A DNA stretch of 64,000 nt from Chloroflexota bacterium (GCA_004297765.1 SCTZ01000073.1:59924-123923), one strand, 5' to 3'; positions 17,093 through 26,415 are shown, numbered from the stretch's first letter. Notes: a model not told the origin generated them from the sequence alone. A program made the numbers and translations.

Positions 17093-17476
17093 CTACATTT
17101 CAGGATGCCCCATCGCCTGACTGGAATGCTCATCCGAGTCCCCATGCGATAGATGACGTACACCCACCTCCAATCTAAAGCACCCACCTAAGGCCTGAAC
17201 ATAGCGGCGCAGGGTGTTAAGGGTGTAGGTTTCATAGCCCCGCTTCTCGATGCGGGCCACTTGGGCTTGTGATACCCCAAGCCTCTTGGCTACTTCCGCC
17301 TGGGTTAGTCCTGCCCTCTGGCGGGCTTCCACTAGCTGCAGCCAGAGATCCTTCTTGGCCGCCTCTTCCTCGTACAGGCGCCGGCCCTCTTCGTCAGCCA
17401 CCAAGCTATCGGCCCAACGCTGATAGCGGGCCTTTCCTTCAGCAAGATGATCGCGCTTCTCTTGTTCATTGGTCAC
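17093..17476 (-). CDS. XRE-family antitoxin (HigA-like)
   Basis: The 127-residue protein has a charged N-terminal helix and a helix-turn-helix near residues 65-120 (LTQAEVAKRLGVSQAQVARI). This is the HigA-type antitoxin and autorepressor layout. The GTG start overlaps the stop of the upstream toxin frame as GTGA and has GGGAGG upstream. The cognate toxin gene is broken by two amber codons (17473-17841), so the antitoxin may be an orphan that now acts only as a repressor. It is the first gene inside the left end of the island. Confidence 0.85.
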   Translation of the reverse strand: MTNEQEKRDHLAEGKARYQRWADSLVADEEGRRLYEEEAAKKDLWLQLVEARQRAGLTQAEVAKRLGVSQAQVARIEKRGYETYTLNTLRRYVQALGGCFRLEVGVRHLSHGDSDEHSSQAMGHPEM

Positions 17477-17841
17477 TGCAATTCGCCTCCCTCTCGGCGG
17501 ATGAAGTAACGCATCCGCCTCTCGGCGACTTCGATCTCCCCGTGCGGGGTCTTCTCTGACTTTTTCTGGAAGCCGTGCAGAAAGACGATCTGTCGCCCGG
17601 TGAAGAAGAAGTAGATGATCCGATAGATATTGGTGCTGCTCTCCTCCCGAAGCTCCCATAGCTTTCCTTCCAGATGACGGGCCAACGGTTGCCGAGCGTG
17701 CACATTGCGTACCTTGAGTCGCTCAATGGACTAACGAAACCGCCGCTGGGTTTTCAGATCCAAGATGGATAGGAATTCTTCCACCGGACTACTGCCCTGC
17801 TCGTCAACATAGAAGACAACCGACCACTATTCGTCGTTCAT
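17473..17841 (-). pseudogene. HigB/Gp49-type toxin interrupted by two TAG codons
   Basis: Reading from ATG at 17841, the frame gives MNDE, TAG, WSVVFYVDEQGSSPVEEFL...RFR, TAG, SIERL..., then LEGKLWELREESSTNIYRI and IVFLHGFQKKSEKTP. That is a full-length RelE-superfamily (Gp49/HigB) toxin of about 120 codons. The ambers fall at codon 5 (17829-17827) and codon 37 (17733-17731). No frameshift is needed, and the rest of the frame is intact up to the 4-base overlap with the antitoxin. Other genes in the window use TAG as a normal stop, so decay is more likely than recoding. A GTG-started remnant of 76 residues (17703-17473) could still be translated. Confidence 0.8.
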
Positions 17842-17859
17842 CATACATATTTTAGTATA

Positions 17860-18255
17860 TCAGGGAGGGGGCGTCAATGAAGTGTTAGCATGTCCTTTGC
17901 TGCACAGCGGTTTGGCTATCTTCTCTGTGAGTACCAGCAGCAGGCGTTCCTCCATCTCCTCCCGAATTAGATAGTGCTGAGCAGAGAACAACAGGTTCTG
18001 TGGCCTCCAGATGGCGAGACAGGTTACAGCCAACAAGGCCACGAAGAAGAGAAATCCCGTACCCAAAGCGACTATCAAGCTTCCCACGACACCATACCGA
18101 CCTGATGACAGCATGTGCACCGCTCCAAGAGGCAGAATAACTAGCACCAGTCCGAAAAGCCCTATTGGGGCCTTGATGGCTCGCAACGTTCCAGAGAAAT
18201 CGAACTGTAGCTGCTCGATCGTCTTCTTGTCTAACCTCACGTACGCTCGTCGCAT
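17860..18255 (-). CDS. Small membrane protein with two transmembrane helices, unknown
   Basis: The 131-residue protein begins MRRAYVRLDKKTIEQLQF. It has two hydrophobic helices (APIGLFGLVLVILPLGAVHM and IVALGTGFLFFVALLAVTCL) followed by a cytoplasmic-looking charged tail ending in HANTSLTPPP. The start is firm: GAGGAGGT lies 7 bases before the ATG. It sits in the island directly upstream of the broken toxin and downstream of the 580-aa gene, all on the minus strand. I recognise no family. Small membrane proteins beside restriction systems can be effectors or immunity factors, but nothing here shows it. Confidence 0.65.
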   Translation of the reverse strand: MRRAYVRLDKKTIEQLQFDFSGTLRAIKAPIGLFGLVLVILPLGAVHMLSSGRYGVVGSLIVALGTGFLFFVALLAVTCLAIWRPQNLLFSAQHYLIREEMEERLLLVLTEKIAKPLCSKGHANTSLTPPP

Positions 18256-18400
18256 GCTTACCTCCTCGCTTGTTGGTTCTGAGACAAGCATACATGCGTT
18301 GAAGAGCAGCGTTAACAGCACGAAGCGTCACGCTGAGCGTCACGAAGCGTCAATGCGAACGTCGAGGAGACAGAGACTGGGGATAGGGGCAGGATAGAGG

Positions 18401-20143
18401 CTACGAGTGGTCACTCGGTGGCGGTGGCCAGATTCCACCGCCCTTCCTGATGTCGCTGATACGCCGATCGATGGTGCTCTCGCTCACAAAGAGAACTGTA
18501 GCCAGGTCACTGACTGTAGGTCGTTCTCCGTGCTCTGTACAGTACTTCCAGTACTCGTCTGGCAGAACTGTCTTGTAATTTGCGATAGTAAGGCGTCGCT
18601 TCTTGGGCGCTTGTTCGGCCGTGGTTACCTCGGCCGTCCGCTCCGTGCCATTCTCCATTGCCTGGCTCTGGATCGCAGCGGGCTTGCCGGTAAGATCGGT
18701 CCCTGGCTTCACACCTATCTGCTCAGAAATGAGCCCCCGCCAAAGCCGATAAGCGCAGTCCTGCCCCCACTCCACCACCACGCCCTCCACGGGCTCACGG
18801 GTTTGCGTCCATGCGGGCTTCGGATCGAAGGTTAGAGTAGCAGCACATTCGTTCGGACGTTGGGCGTTCAGAGTGATTGTAGCAATGTCCGCTTGCCAGA
18901 GAGGCTTGGCCGGCTCTGGTTGATGGGCTATCACACGATACACGAAGGCAAACAGATCCGTGCGTGTTACTGCTCTGTCCCACTTGTACTCGAGCAGTCG
19001 ATATATGGTGTCTGCCGAAAGCGCGGGCAAGCATGGTGGCGGATCCGTCGGTCTAGCGATGGAGTCAAAAGGAAATACAGACTGTTGTCCTCCTGTTTGG
19101 CTCCACGTCGCATGAAGACGCCAGCTGAGCAGCAGGCTGCTAAGAATATGATGAACGTAGGATGTACTGGCGGGATATGTGAAGCGAAAGTCTCGCGTGG
19201 GAAGGAAGCCTGCGTGGTCTCGTGTCGTGACCGGCTCAGGTTTTCCTGCCTGGCTGCCTGATATCCGGACTGGCACTGGTGCCAAGCCTTCTTCCGCGGC
19301 AGATTCTCCACTCCCCAGGTATGCGTCAATCTGCACTCCGCTCTCCGGCCAGACCTGGCGCATCTCCCTCAGCATCCGCCGAAAGTGCTCCTCAGCCACT
19401 GGCTCATAGCATTCCGTGGTTACCCGGAGCTTGTCGTCAATCTGCGTCCACTTGAACCCGATGGCTACCTCCTCGCCCGGTCTCTCGTTCGGCTTGGACC
19501 TGGAAAAGAACGTTGCCACAATCCGCCCTTGTAGGTCGCCGTGCTTGTGGACCAGACTACCGAACTCCTTGTCCGGCGGTCCTCCAAAATACGGCAGAAG
19601 CATAACGCTCCGTTCTTCCCACGGGATAGCGTCCTCCCACTCAGCGCCTTTGGAGAATCCCTGGAGGAAATCAACAACCCCCCTAGCACTCGCCTTGATG
19701 ATGAAGGTGACTTTCCGCCTGGTGGCGTTCACCTCGCTATCGGCCGTAGCGAGCTCATCCCTCTCGCTCAGGAAAGCAGCACGGATAGCGGCCCGGCTCT
19801 CCGGATAAAGTTCTGCGATGTATGCTGCCAGTTTCCGCACGTGGTCGTCCAGGTCCTGCCAGACAAGCCGGACCAGGACACGCTCGTAACTCACGGGCAG
19901 CACGACCACATCAAGGCGCTTCATGTCGCTCCCATCCTCGCAGGCAAGCTCCTGGAGAGTGGTAGCCACTCGCCCCGCACTGATCGTAAGCGTCTCCCTT
20001 GCGCCGTCCCGATGGTGATGCACTCCCAACGGATACCAACCATCCTCCCAAAGAGGAGGATGGTCCTTCCAATAGTCCTTCAACACGGCAATGAAGCGGT
20101 CTGGCGTAGTGTCCAGCAGCGGCAGCTGAAACTCGTAGCCCAT
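18401..20143 (-). CDS. Unknown 580-aa modular protein with C-terminal HTH-like domain
   Basis: I do not recognise this protein. Three stretches look like divergent copies of one alpha/beta module: about residues 1-120, 142-275 and 318-478. Each has a helix near its start, beta strands with Trp/Tyr, and a closing helix. The first two modules end HVRKLAAYIAELYPESRAAI and HFRRMLREMRQVWPESGVQI, sharing the WPES/YPES turn. A charged linker with APKKRR near 512-517 leads to a winged-helix-like segment (PTVSDLATVLFVSESTIDRR) at about 540-565. There is no signal peptide, membrane helix or obvious catalytic motif. It lies head-to-head with the type III restriction-modification operon, 565 bp apart, inside the island, suggesting a regulatory or accessory defence role. 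Confidence 0.7.
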   Translation of the reverse strand: MGYEFQLPLLDTTPDRFIAVLKDYWKDHPPLWEDGWYPLGVHHHRDGARETLTISAGRVATTLQELACEDGSDMKRLDVVVLPVSYERVLVRLVWQDLDDHVRKLAAYIAELYPESRAAIRAAFLSERDELATADSEVNATRRKVTFIIKASARGVVDFLQGFSKGAEWEDAIPWEERSVMLLPYFGGPPDKEFGSLVHKHGDLQGRIVATFFSRSKPNERPGEEVAIGFKWTQIDDKLRVTTECYEPVAEEHFRRMLREMRQVWPESGVQIDAYLGSGESAAEEGLAPVPVRISGSQAGKPEPVTTRDHAGFLPTRDFRFTYPASTSYVHHILSSLLLSWRLHATWSQTGGQQSVFPFDSIARPTDPPPCLPALSADTIYRLLEYKWDRAVTRTDLFAFVYRVIAHQPEPAKPLWQADIATITLNAQRPNECAATLTFDPKPAWTQTREPVEGVVVEWGQDCAYRLWRGLISEQIGVKPGTDLTGKPAAIQSQAMENGTERTAEVTTAEQAPKKRRLTIANYKTVLPDEYWKYCTEHGERPTVSDLATVLFVSESTIDRRISDIRKGGGIWPPPPSDHS

Positions 20144-20285
20144 CAGGGTGCAACTCCAACAAGATGATAGGGGGTTACCGGGCCGCTCCTGTGTCGGCAG
20201 GAACGCTCGCGGGGAGGGCCAGTCCCACCCGGCTGACAGGTCTACTCTACCACATGCCGACAGCCACTGCTAGGCCGGCTCGTTG

Positions 20286-20468
20286 TCAACGCTCTTCTCG
20301 TACATGTTCAGTAGCTCGTGCCTTCCCTGTGTTCCGCACGGAACATGGCGGCCGTTTTGACCTCGCCAGCACTCGTGCAAGCACATCGGCGGCCTGTTGG
20401 TCCTGCTTTTGCAAGGCATGGGCGTACATGGCAACCCAGGCTTGTACGCAGGGAACCCAAGAGGTCAT
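20286..20468 (-). CDS. Possible small protein in the divergent spacer, unknown
   Basis: A 60-residue frame starts MTSWVPCVQAWVAMYAHAL and contains a helical stretch QKQDQQAADVLARVLARSK, then a basic tail. GGAG lies close to the ATG (tight spacing). It occupies the gap between the 580-aa gene and mod. It is included at low confidence because composition is its main support. The rest of the 20144-20708 gap shows only a possible -10 (TTATACT near 20620-20626). Confidence 0.3.
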   Translation of the reverse strand: MTSWVPCVQAWVAMYAHALQKQDQQAADVLARVLARSKRPPCSVRNTGKARATEHVREER

Positions 20469-20708
20469 TCTCCAAACCCCTATTCTACCGCTTCTTCGTC
20501 GGTATGCCACATTCCATCCTTCTACCGCTTGCCGTTCCCCTGGTAAAGCCCCCAATTCGTCCCCTCAAATCTGAACTCTTGCGTGTCGGAATATCACCAG
20601 ACATGTGGGGCAGGGGTATGTTATACTAGGCGAGCTACATAGTTCCTACTCGCTAACTGGTCGCTCTCCCATAGATGCCTGCGTTTATGAATATGATCGA
20701 GGACCGTC

Positions 20709-22967
20709 ATGCCAAGACTGACTGAACAAGAACGACAGGAGATCATCCGCTACATCGAAGCCGATAAGCCGCTGCCAGATAAGTACCGCTTTCTTCTCTT
20801 CGAGGACAAGCGCCAGGTGGAACTGGTCTGGAACGGCAAGACCAGCGAGGTCTGCAACATCGTCTTGCCCTTTCAGGTGATAGAGCAGGTAGATGAACCC
20901 CGTGCGGAAGGCACCAAACACAGTGCTCCACTGTTCGAGTACGCGGGAATCTCTCTCGATTCCCGTGGGCGCCAACTAAAAGGCTGGACGAACAAGCTGA
21001 TCTGGGGCGATAACAAGCTCATTCTCTCCAGCCTGAAGAATGGTCCCCTACGCGAGGAGATCGAAAAGCAGGGCGGTATCAAGCTAATCTACATTGACCC
21101 GCCCTTTGACGTGGGTGCTGATTTCAGCATGGATATTGAGATCGGTGGCGATACCTTCACTAAGAAGCCCAGCATCCTGGAAGAAATTGCGTATCGCGAT
21201 ACCTGGGGTAAGGGCGCGGATTCCTTCATCGCCATGATCTACGAGCGACTGGTGCTGATGCGGGATTTGCTGGCGGATGATGGGAGCATCTATGTGCATT
21301 GCGACTGGCGTCTCAATTCCTACATAAGGCTCATCTTGACTGAGGTATTTATTGACCTATTTAGGGGTGAGATCGTTTGGAAAAAGGATGCCGTTGGCAA
21401 AGGCGCAAAGAAGAAAGCAAAGCACTGGCCCAAAACGTTTGACAATGTCTTTTGCTACAGCAAGTCGGCTCGGAACATCTTCAACTTCATGCCAGCAGAG
21501 CTAACCGAAAAACAATTAGCTGAATTCAGATATTCCGATCCTGACGGGCGAAAATTCAAGCGAACCACTCTCGGTGACTACTCTGAAAAGTCGATAAGAG
21601 AGATGGAGGACAATGGTCTGATATATGTGTCGTCGTCGGGGCAGAAATACAAGAAGTACTATCTCGACGAATACACGATACAGTTAGACTCTATTTGGAC
21701 TGATATACCTGGGTTCGGAGTAGCTACTTCGTCTCCTGAGATTTTGGGATACCCTACCCAGAAGCCAGAAGCCTTGCTAGAACGCATTATTAAAGCCTCA
21801 TCCAACGAAGGCGACCTGGTGGCAGACTTCTTCTGCGGGTCTGGCACAATAGCAGCCGTTGCTGAAAAGCTGGGGCGAAAATGGATTGTCAGCGACCTGG
21901 GTAAGTTTGCCATCCATACCACCCGCAAACGCATGATACAGATGCAGCGACAACTCAAAGCCGAGGGCAAAGACTACCGCGCCTTTGAAATCCTTAACCT
22001 GGGCAGATACGAGCGCCAGCACTACATAGGCGTTAACCCCAATCTGCGTGAGGTAGAACAGCAAAGACAACTGGAGGAAAAGGAAGCTGCCTTCCTCGAT
22101 CTGATCCTACGCGCCTATCGCGCCGAGAAGATCGAAGGCTTTGCTACCTTCCATGGAAAGAAGGCTGGTAGGTTAGTGGCGGTAGGACCGGTTAATCTCC
22201 CTGTTACGCGCCTGTTCGTGGAAGAGGTCATACTGGAGTGCCGCCAGAAGCACATCACCCGTGTGGATATTCTGGGCTTCGAGTTCGAGATGGGTCTGTT
22301 CCCCAATGTGCTGGATGAAGCTCGCGCCAAGGGTATCGACATTGTGCCCAAGTATATTCCCGCCGAGGTATTCGACAAGCGGGCGGTGGACAAGAACCAG
22401 GTGGTTTTTCACGATGTAGCCTTCATCGAGGTCAAGCCACTCGTTAAGGGCAGCAGCGTAGCGGTGGAACTGACCGACTTTTCGGTGTTCTACTCCCAGG
22501 ATTCGATTGCTAACGCGGAAGCTACGCTCAAAGACAAGGGCAGCAAGATCGTGGTAGAACGAGGGCAAATCGTGAAGGTGAGCAAAGACGCTCATGGCAT
22601 CGTAACCCGCGAGCAACTCACTCAGCACTGGACCGACTGGATAGACTACTGGGCGGTAGACTTCGACTTCGAGAGCAAGCGCGAGATCGTGCGTGTCTTG
22701 CGGGAACCGGAGAGGCAACTTCAGATTCCGGGCATGGAAAAACCCGAACAAATGCAGTTCCCAGAGTACGAAGAGGTCTGGACTGGGGATCACATCTTCG
22801 AGAACGAATGGCAATCGTTCCGCACCAAGAAAGACCGCAAGCTGGAGTTAATGAGCGCTTTTCATGAATGTACGCCTGGGAGGCGTAAACTCGCCGTCAA
22901 GGTAGTGGATATCTTCGGCAACGATACCATGAAAGTCATCGATGTCACGGTGGGAGGGAAGAGATAA
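20709..22967 (+). CDS. mod: Type III restriction-modification system methyltransferase (Mod)
   Basis: The 752-residue DNA adenine methyltransferase provides both modification and site recognition for the type III complex. It has the beta-class order: catalytic motif IV IDPPFD near residues 127-132, then motif I DFFCGSGT near 373-380. The region between (about 210-340) should be the target-recognition domain. A long C-terminal part (about 430-750) is typical of this Mod subgroup. Motif IV has DPPF in place of DPPY, a tolerated aromatic swap. The ATG follows GAGGA. The stop overlaps the res start by one base (TAATG), so expression is coupled. The recognition sequence cannot be predicted from the protein alone. 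Confidence 0.93.
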   Translation: MPRLTEQERQEIIRYIEADKPLPDKYRFLLFEDKRQVELVWNGKTSEVCNIVLPFQVIEQVDEPRAEGTKHSAPLFEYAGISLDSRGRQLKGWTNKLIWGDNKLILSSLKNGPLREEIEKQGGIKLIYIDPPFDVGADFSMDIEIGGDTFTKKPSILEEIAYRDTWGKGADSFIAMIYERLVLMRDLLADDGSIYVHCDWRLNSYIRLILTEVFIDLFRGEIVWKKDAVGKGAKKKAKHWPKTFDNVFCYSKSARNIFNFMPAELTEKQLAEFRYSDPDGRKFKRTTLGDYSEKSIREMEDNGLIYVSSSGQKYKKYYLDEYTIQLDSIWTDIPGFGVATSSPEILGYPTQKPEALLERIIKASSNEGDLVADFFCGSGTIAAVAEKLGRKWIVSDLGKFAIHTTRKRMIQMQRQLKAEGKDYRAFEILNLGRYERQHYIGVNPNLREVEQQRQLEEKEAAFLDLILRAYRAEKIEGFATFHGKKAGRLVAVGPVNLPVTRLFVEEVILECRQKHITRVDILGFEFEMGLFPNVLDEARAKGIDIVPKYIPAEVFDKRAVDKNQVVFHDVAFIEVKPLVKGSSVAVELTDFSVFYSQDSIANAEATLKDKGSKIVVERGQIVKVSKDAHGIVTREQLTQHWTDWIDYWAVDFDFESKREIVRVLREPERQLQIPGMEKPEQMQFPEYEEVWTGDHIFENEWQSFRTKKDRKLELMSAFHECTPGRRKLAVKVVDIFGNDTMKVIDVTVGGKR

Positions 22968-25657
22968 TGGCACTCCATCCCAATTTCCCCGATTCGCCCC
23001 ATGCTATCCTCGATCCTTCCCAGCGCTGGTTTCCAGCAGATGAAACCCTGCGCGAATCGAGCATGGATAAACTGATGCCCCCGCTGGTGCCACAGCTACG
23101 ACGACTGGTGAAGGAATGGCGCGATAGCGGCTATGATGGAGCAACAGAGACCAGCCGTGCTCTATTGAATTGGTGGTTCAACACACCGCATCTGATGCCT
23201 CAGTTCGATGGCACCATGGTCGAGTTTCAGTACTATTTTGCGCAGCGTGAAGCGATAGAGACGATCATCTACCTGTACGATGTGGTAGGGGTCCAGGACA
23301 AATATGACCTTATGCGTTTCGATAGCTCCGGGGCTGTCTCCACAGGCATGTTTGATGAAACCTGGCGGCGCTTTGTAGTGAAAATGGCAACTGGTGCTGG
23401 CAAGACCAAAGTACTCAGTCTGGTCTTGGTGTGGAGCTTCTATCACAAGCTCTACGAACCCGATTCACAACTGGCGCGCAACTTTCTGGTGATCGCGCCC
23501 AACATCATTGTGCTGGATCGTATCTACAAGGATTTTCAGGGTCTACGCATCTTCTTGAAAGATGATCCGGTTTTGCCCGATAACGGCTTGGATGGTAGGA
23601 ACTGGCGCGATGATTTTCAACTGACCTTGCATGTGCAGGATGAGGTCCACATCACTCGCCCGATAGGAAACATCTTTCTGACTAACATCCACCGCGTCTA
23701 TGCAGGGGATGATATTCCACCCTCTCCAGACGATGAGAACACGATGGATTACTTTCTGGGTAAACGCCCCACTGGCACGACCACCGATTCCAAGGTTGAT
23801 CTGGGCATGATCGTGCGCGATATCGAGGAATTGGTAGTATTGAACGATGAAGCTCACCATATTCACGACCCTCGCATGGCTTGGTTCAAGTCGATCCAGG
23901 ATATCCACAATCGCATGAGGCAAAAGGGCTCAGCCCTCTCTCTGCAGGTAGACGTGACGGCTACGCCCAAGCACAACAACGGTGCGATCTTTGTGCAGAC
24001 CATCGCCGATTACCCCCTGGTCGAAGCCATTTCCCAGAACGTGGTCAAGCATCCCGTGCTACCTGATGCTGCTAGTCGCGCAAAGCTGGTTGAGCGTCAG
24101 AGTGCCAAGTATACGGAGAAATACGCCGACTATCTTCACCTGGGTGTGATCGAGTGGCGCAAGGCGTATGCCGAACATGAGAAGCTTGACAAGAAAGCTA
24201 TCCTCTTCGTTATGACCGACGACACCCGCAACTGCGACGATGTGGCTGCATACCTGGAAGGCAACTATCCCGATTTGAAAGACGCGGTGCTGGTGATTCA
24301 CACCAAAGCCAATGGTGAAATCTCCGAGTCAACCTCGGGCAAGAGCAAAGAAGAGTTAGACAAGCTGCGCCAGCAAGCCAATGAGATTGACGATCTGGAT
24401 AGCCCCTACAAAGCTATCATCTCCGTAATGGTACTCAAAGAGGGTTGGGATGTACGCAATGTCACGACCATTGTCGGTCTGCGTGCCTATTCCGCCCAGA
24501 GCAACATTCTGCCAGAGCAAACCCTTGGTCGTGGTTTGCGCAAGATGTATCCGGGCAATGTAGAGGAATACGTTAGCGTGATCGGTACCAATGCCTTTAT
24601 GGAGTTCGTGGAATCCATTCAAGCTGAGGGTGTGGTTCTCCAGCGCAAGCCGATGGGCGAAGGTACTCAGCCCAAGACCCCATTGGTAGTCGAGATCGAC
24701 AGAGAAAACACCAAGAAAGACATCGAAGCGCTGGATATCGAGATTCCGACATTGACGCCGCGTGTCTACCGAGAATACAAGAACCTAGGCAACCTGGATG
24801 TGAGCACACTGGAGCATCAGCCCGTGGCATACCTTCAGTTCAGTGAAGAAGAACAGCGGGAGATCATCTTCAAAGATATCACCACTGGTGAGGTCACACA
24901 TACCACAATTCTGGATACAGCGGGCATAGCTGACTATCGCAGCATCATCGGCTACTTCGCTCAGACCATCATGAAAGACCTGCGATTGGTTGGGGGCTAT
25001 GATGTGTTGTATGGCAAGGTGAAGGCGTTTGTTCAAGAGGAGTTGTTTGATCATCCGGTGGATTTGGAGAGTCCGAACACCCTGCGCAACTTATCCGAGT
25101 TGGCGGCTACCAAGACCCTGATCGAGACTTTCAAGAGGGCGATCAACGCTCTGACCGTTCAAGATAAAGGTGATACCGAGATTCGCGATACCATCAAACT
25201 GCGCCAGACGCGCCCCTTCGTGGCAAAGGATCAGGGCTACATCGTTCCGAAGAAAAGTGTCTTCAACCGAATCATCGGAGATGGACATTTCGAGCTTGTA
25301 TTCGCCCGCTTTCTCGATGACTGTGACGACGTAGTTTCTTTCGCCAAGAATTACCTCGCCGTGCATTTCAAGCTGGATTACGTGAACGCCGATGGCGACA
25401 TCTCCAACTACTACCCCGACTTTCTGGTCAAGCTTTCCGATAACCGAGTTTACATCGTCGAAACCAAAGGTCAGGAAGACCTTGACGTTCCACTCAAGAT
25501 GCACCGGTTGGCTCAATGGTGCAAGGATATCAACCGAGTACAGACACGTGTACTCTACGATTTCGTATACGTGGACCAGGAGAGTTTTGAACGCTACAGA
25601 CCCGTTTCATTCGGGCAATTGGTGGACGGGTTCAGAGAATACAAGACCGGAGTTTAG
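22967..25657 (+). CDS. res: Type III restriction enzyme (Res) helicase-endonuclease
   Basis: The 896-residue Res subunit partners Mod to translocate along and cleave unmethylated DNA. In order it has a Walker A motif MATGAGKT (about residues 139-146), a DEAH-type box LNDEAHH (about 289-295), a superfamily 2 motif region DVTATPKH, and a motif VI-type segment EQTLGRGLRKMYPG near 520-535. The C-terminal PD-(D/E)xK nuclease reads YYPDFLVKL (about 814) to VETKG (about 830). All key residues look intact, so the system should be functional. It is translationally coupled to mod and is the last gene before the right end of the island. Confidence 0.94.
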   Translation: MALHPNFPDSPHAILDPSQRWFPADETLRESSMDKLMPPLVPQLRRLVKEWRDSGYDGATETSRALLNWWFNTPHLMPQFDGTMVEFQYYFAQREAIETIIYLYDVVGVQDKYDLMRFDSSGAVSTGMFDETWRRFVVKMATGAGKTKVLSLVLVWSFYHKLYEPDSQLARNFLVIAPNIIVLDRIYKDFQGLRIFLKDDPVLPDNGLDGRNWRDDFQLTLHVQDEVHITRPIGNIFLTNIHRVYAGDDIPPSPDDENTMDYFLGKRPTGTTTDSKVDLGMIVRDIEELVVLNDEAHHIHDPRMAWFKSIQDIHNRMRQKGSALSLQVDVTATPKHNNGAIFVQTIADYPLVEAISQNVVKHPVLPDAASRAKLVERQSAKYTEKYADYLHLGVIEWRKAYAEHEKLDKKAILFVMTDDTRNCDDVAAYLEGNYPDLKDAVLVIHTKANGEISESTSGKSKEELDKLRQQANEIDDLDSPYKAIISVMVLKEGWDVRNVTTIVGLRAYSAQSNILPEQTLGRGLRKMYPGNVEEYVSVIGTNAFMEFVESIQAEGVVLQRKPMGEGTQPKTPLVVEIDRENTKKDIEALDIEIPTLTPRVYREYKNLGNLDVSTLEHQPVAYLQFSEEEQREIIFKDITTGEVTHTTILDTAGIADYRSIIGYFAQTIMKDLRLVGGYDVLYGKVKAFVQEELFDHPVDLESPNTLRNLSELAATKTLIETFKRAINALTVQDKGDTEIRDTIKLRQTRPFVAKDQGYIVPKKSVFNRIIGDGHFELVFARFLDDCDDVVSFAKNYLAVHFKLDYVNADGDISNYYPDFLVKLSDNRVYIVETKGQEDLDVPLKMHRLAQWCKDINRVQTRVLYDFVYVDQESFERYRPVSFGQLVDGFREYKTGV

Positions 25658-25742
25658 AGGGTTGTTGTAAGCACTAGCTCGACAAAGTGAAGAGGGCGCT
25701 ACGTAGGGTAGAATCCCAGGGAGTGTGCAAATAGGCGAGGGC

Positions 25743-25802
25743 GACCTTGACAGGAAGGTCACCGTGGGGTTCTCATCGGGACTGCTGAGATCACCGAGAA
25801 CC
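25743..25802. other. Inverted repeats near the right end of the island
   Basis: Two inverted pairs are visible: GACCTT/AAGGTC (25743-25748 with 25755-25760) and GGTTCTC/GAGAACC (25768-25774 with 25796-25802). They lie about 160-215 bp inside the right att repeat, a plausible place for recombinase or excisionase arm sites. The 25658-25958 gap otherwise has no convincing gene, only a 26-codon frame at 25808. Confidence 0.35.
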
Positions 25803-25958
25803 ACACGATGACTGACAACCTAGAGATCGCACTGATGGACCCATTACGCAACATCCCTTCGACATTGCCCCCAGAGTCGATGGGATGAACGTCGTACAAA
25901 TGTTGTCAGAGCACAGGAACCCTTGTCTTCATCGGGATCGCGGTGGGGTGTTCAACCA

Positions 25959-26011
25959 TAGGATCATGTGCCGCAAGGCGTGCGGGTTCAAGTCCCGCCT
26001 TCCCCACCAGC
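25959..26011 (+). repeat. attR: 53-bp partial copy of tRNA-Leu
   Basis: This copy is identical to 16954-17006, covering the anticodon through CCA plus two bases. It lacks the tRNA 5' half, so it is not a functional tRNA. It marks the right end of the integrated element. Confidence 0.85.
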
Positions 26012-26022
26012 GAGATGTTTCG

Positions 26023-26415
26023 TCAAGCCGCTACTACTCGCAAGCGGCTTCCACCAGGCGTGGTAATTCGCTCTTCCCCAGGGACCTCCGGCGGTTCCAC
26101 GAGCTCCTCGGGTTGCGCCGAGGGCGGGATGATATCCAGGTGCAAGGACATTCCAAGCGCATCTGCCAGCCTAAGCAGGGTTTCCAACTTGGGCACGTGT
26201 TCTCCAGCTTCCAAGCGGGCCACTACTGCCTGACTCACCCCAAGCCGGGCCGCAAGTTCCCCCTGAGTGAGCTTTCTGTCCGCCCTAAAGCGGGTCAACC
26301 AGATAGCGATAGCACGAGCAAGCGCCAATCCCTCCCAACGAGCCCGTAGCATCGGGTCGCGTAGCTCCTCCGCCAGCACGTCTTCCGCACGCACTGACGC
26401 TGTCTTCGCCATCAT
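26023..26415 (-). CDS. XRE-family antitoxin
   Basis: The 130-residue protein has an N-terminal helical region, a helix-turn-helix (LTQGELAARLGVSQAVVARLE, about residues 49-69) and a C-terminal segment ending in a basic tail. It overlaps the upstream toxin stop by 4 bp (ATGA), the usual toxin-first HigBA layout. Either of two consecutive ATG codons could start it. The gene ends only 11 bp outside the right att repeat, so it may belong to an older neighbouring insertion. It shares the LTQ.E.A.RLGVSQA core with the antitoxin at 17093-17476. Confidence 0.85.
   Translation of the reverse strand: MMAKTASVRAEDVLAEELRDPMLRARWEGLALARAIAIWLTRFRADRKLTQGELAARLGVSQAVVARLEAGEHVPKLETLLRLADALGMSLHLDIIPPSAQPEELVEPPEVPGEERITTPGGSRLRVVAA

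Larger units (their letters stand above)
16954..26011. mobile_element. Genomic island integrated at the 3' half of tRNA-Leu
   Basis: A 53-bp exact direct repeat of the tRNA-Leu 3' half bounds about 9 kb, the classic footprint of site-specific integration by a tyrosine recombinase at an anticodon-to-CCA att site. The contents are a TA-type antitoxin with a broken toxin, a small membrane protein, a 580-aa unknown protein and a full type III restriction-modification operon. By eye the restriction-modification genes are less GC-rich than the flanking chromosome. No integrase or excisionase gene is recognisable inside, so the element is probably immobile now or was moved in trans. Confidence 0.85.

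Noticed and set aside
17473..17841. Amber codons read as an amino acid (genetic recoding)
   Set aside because: Several clearly complete genes in the window end in TAG (for example clpP, tig, res), so TAG is an ordinary stop here.
25808..25888. 26-codon frame between res and attR as a transposase or excisionase remnant
   Set aside because: Too short, with no motif that supports either assignment.
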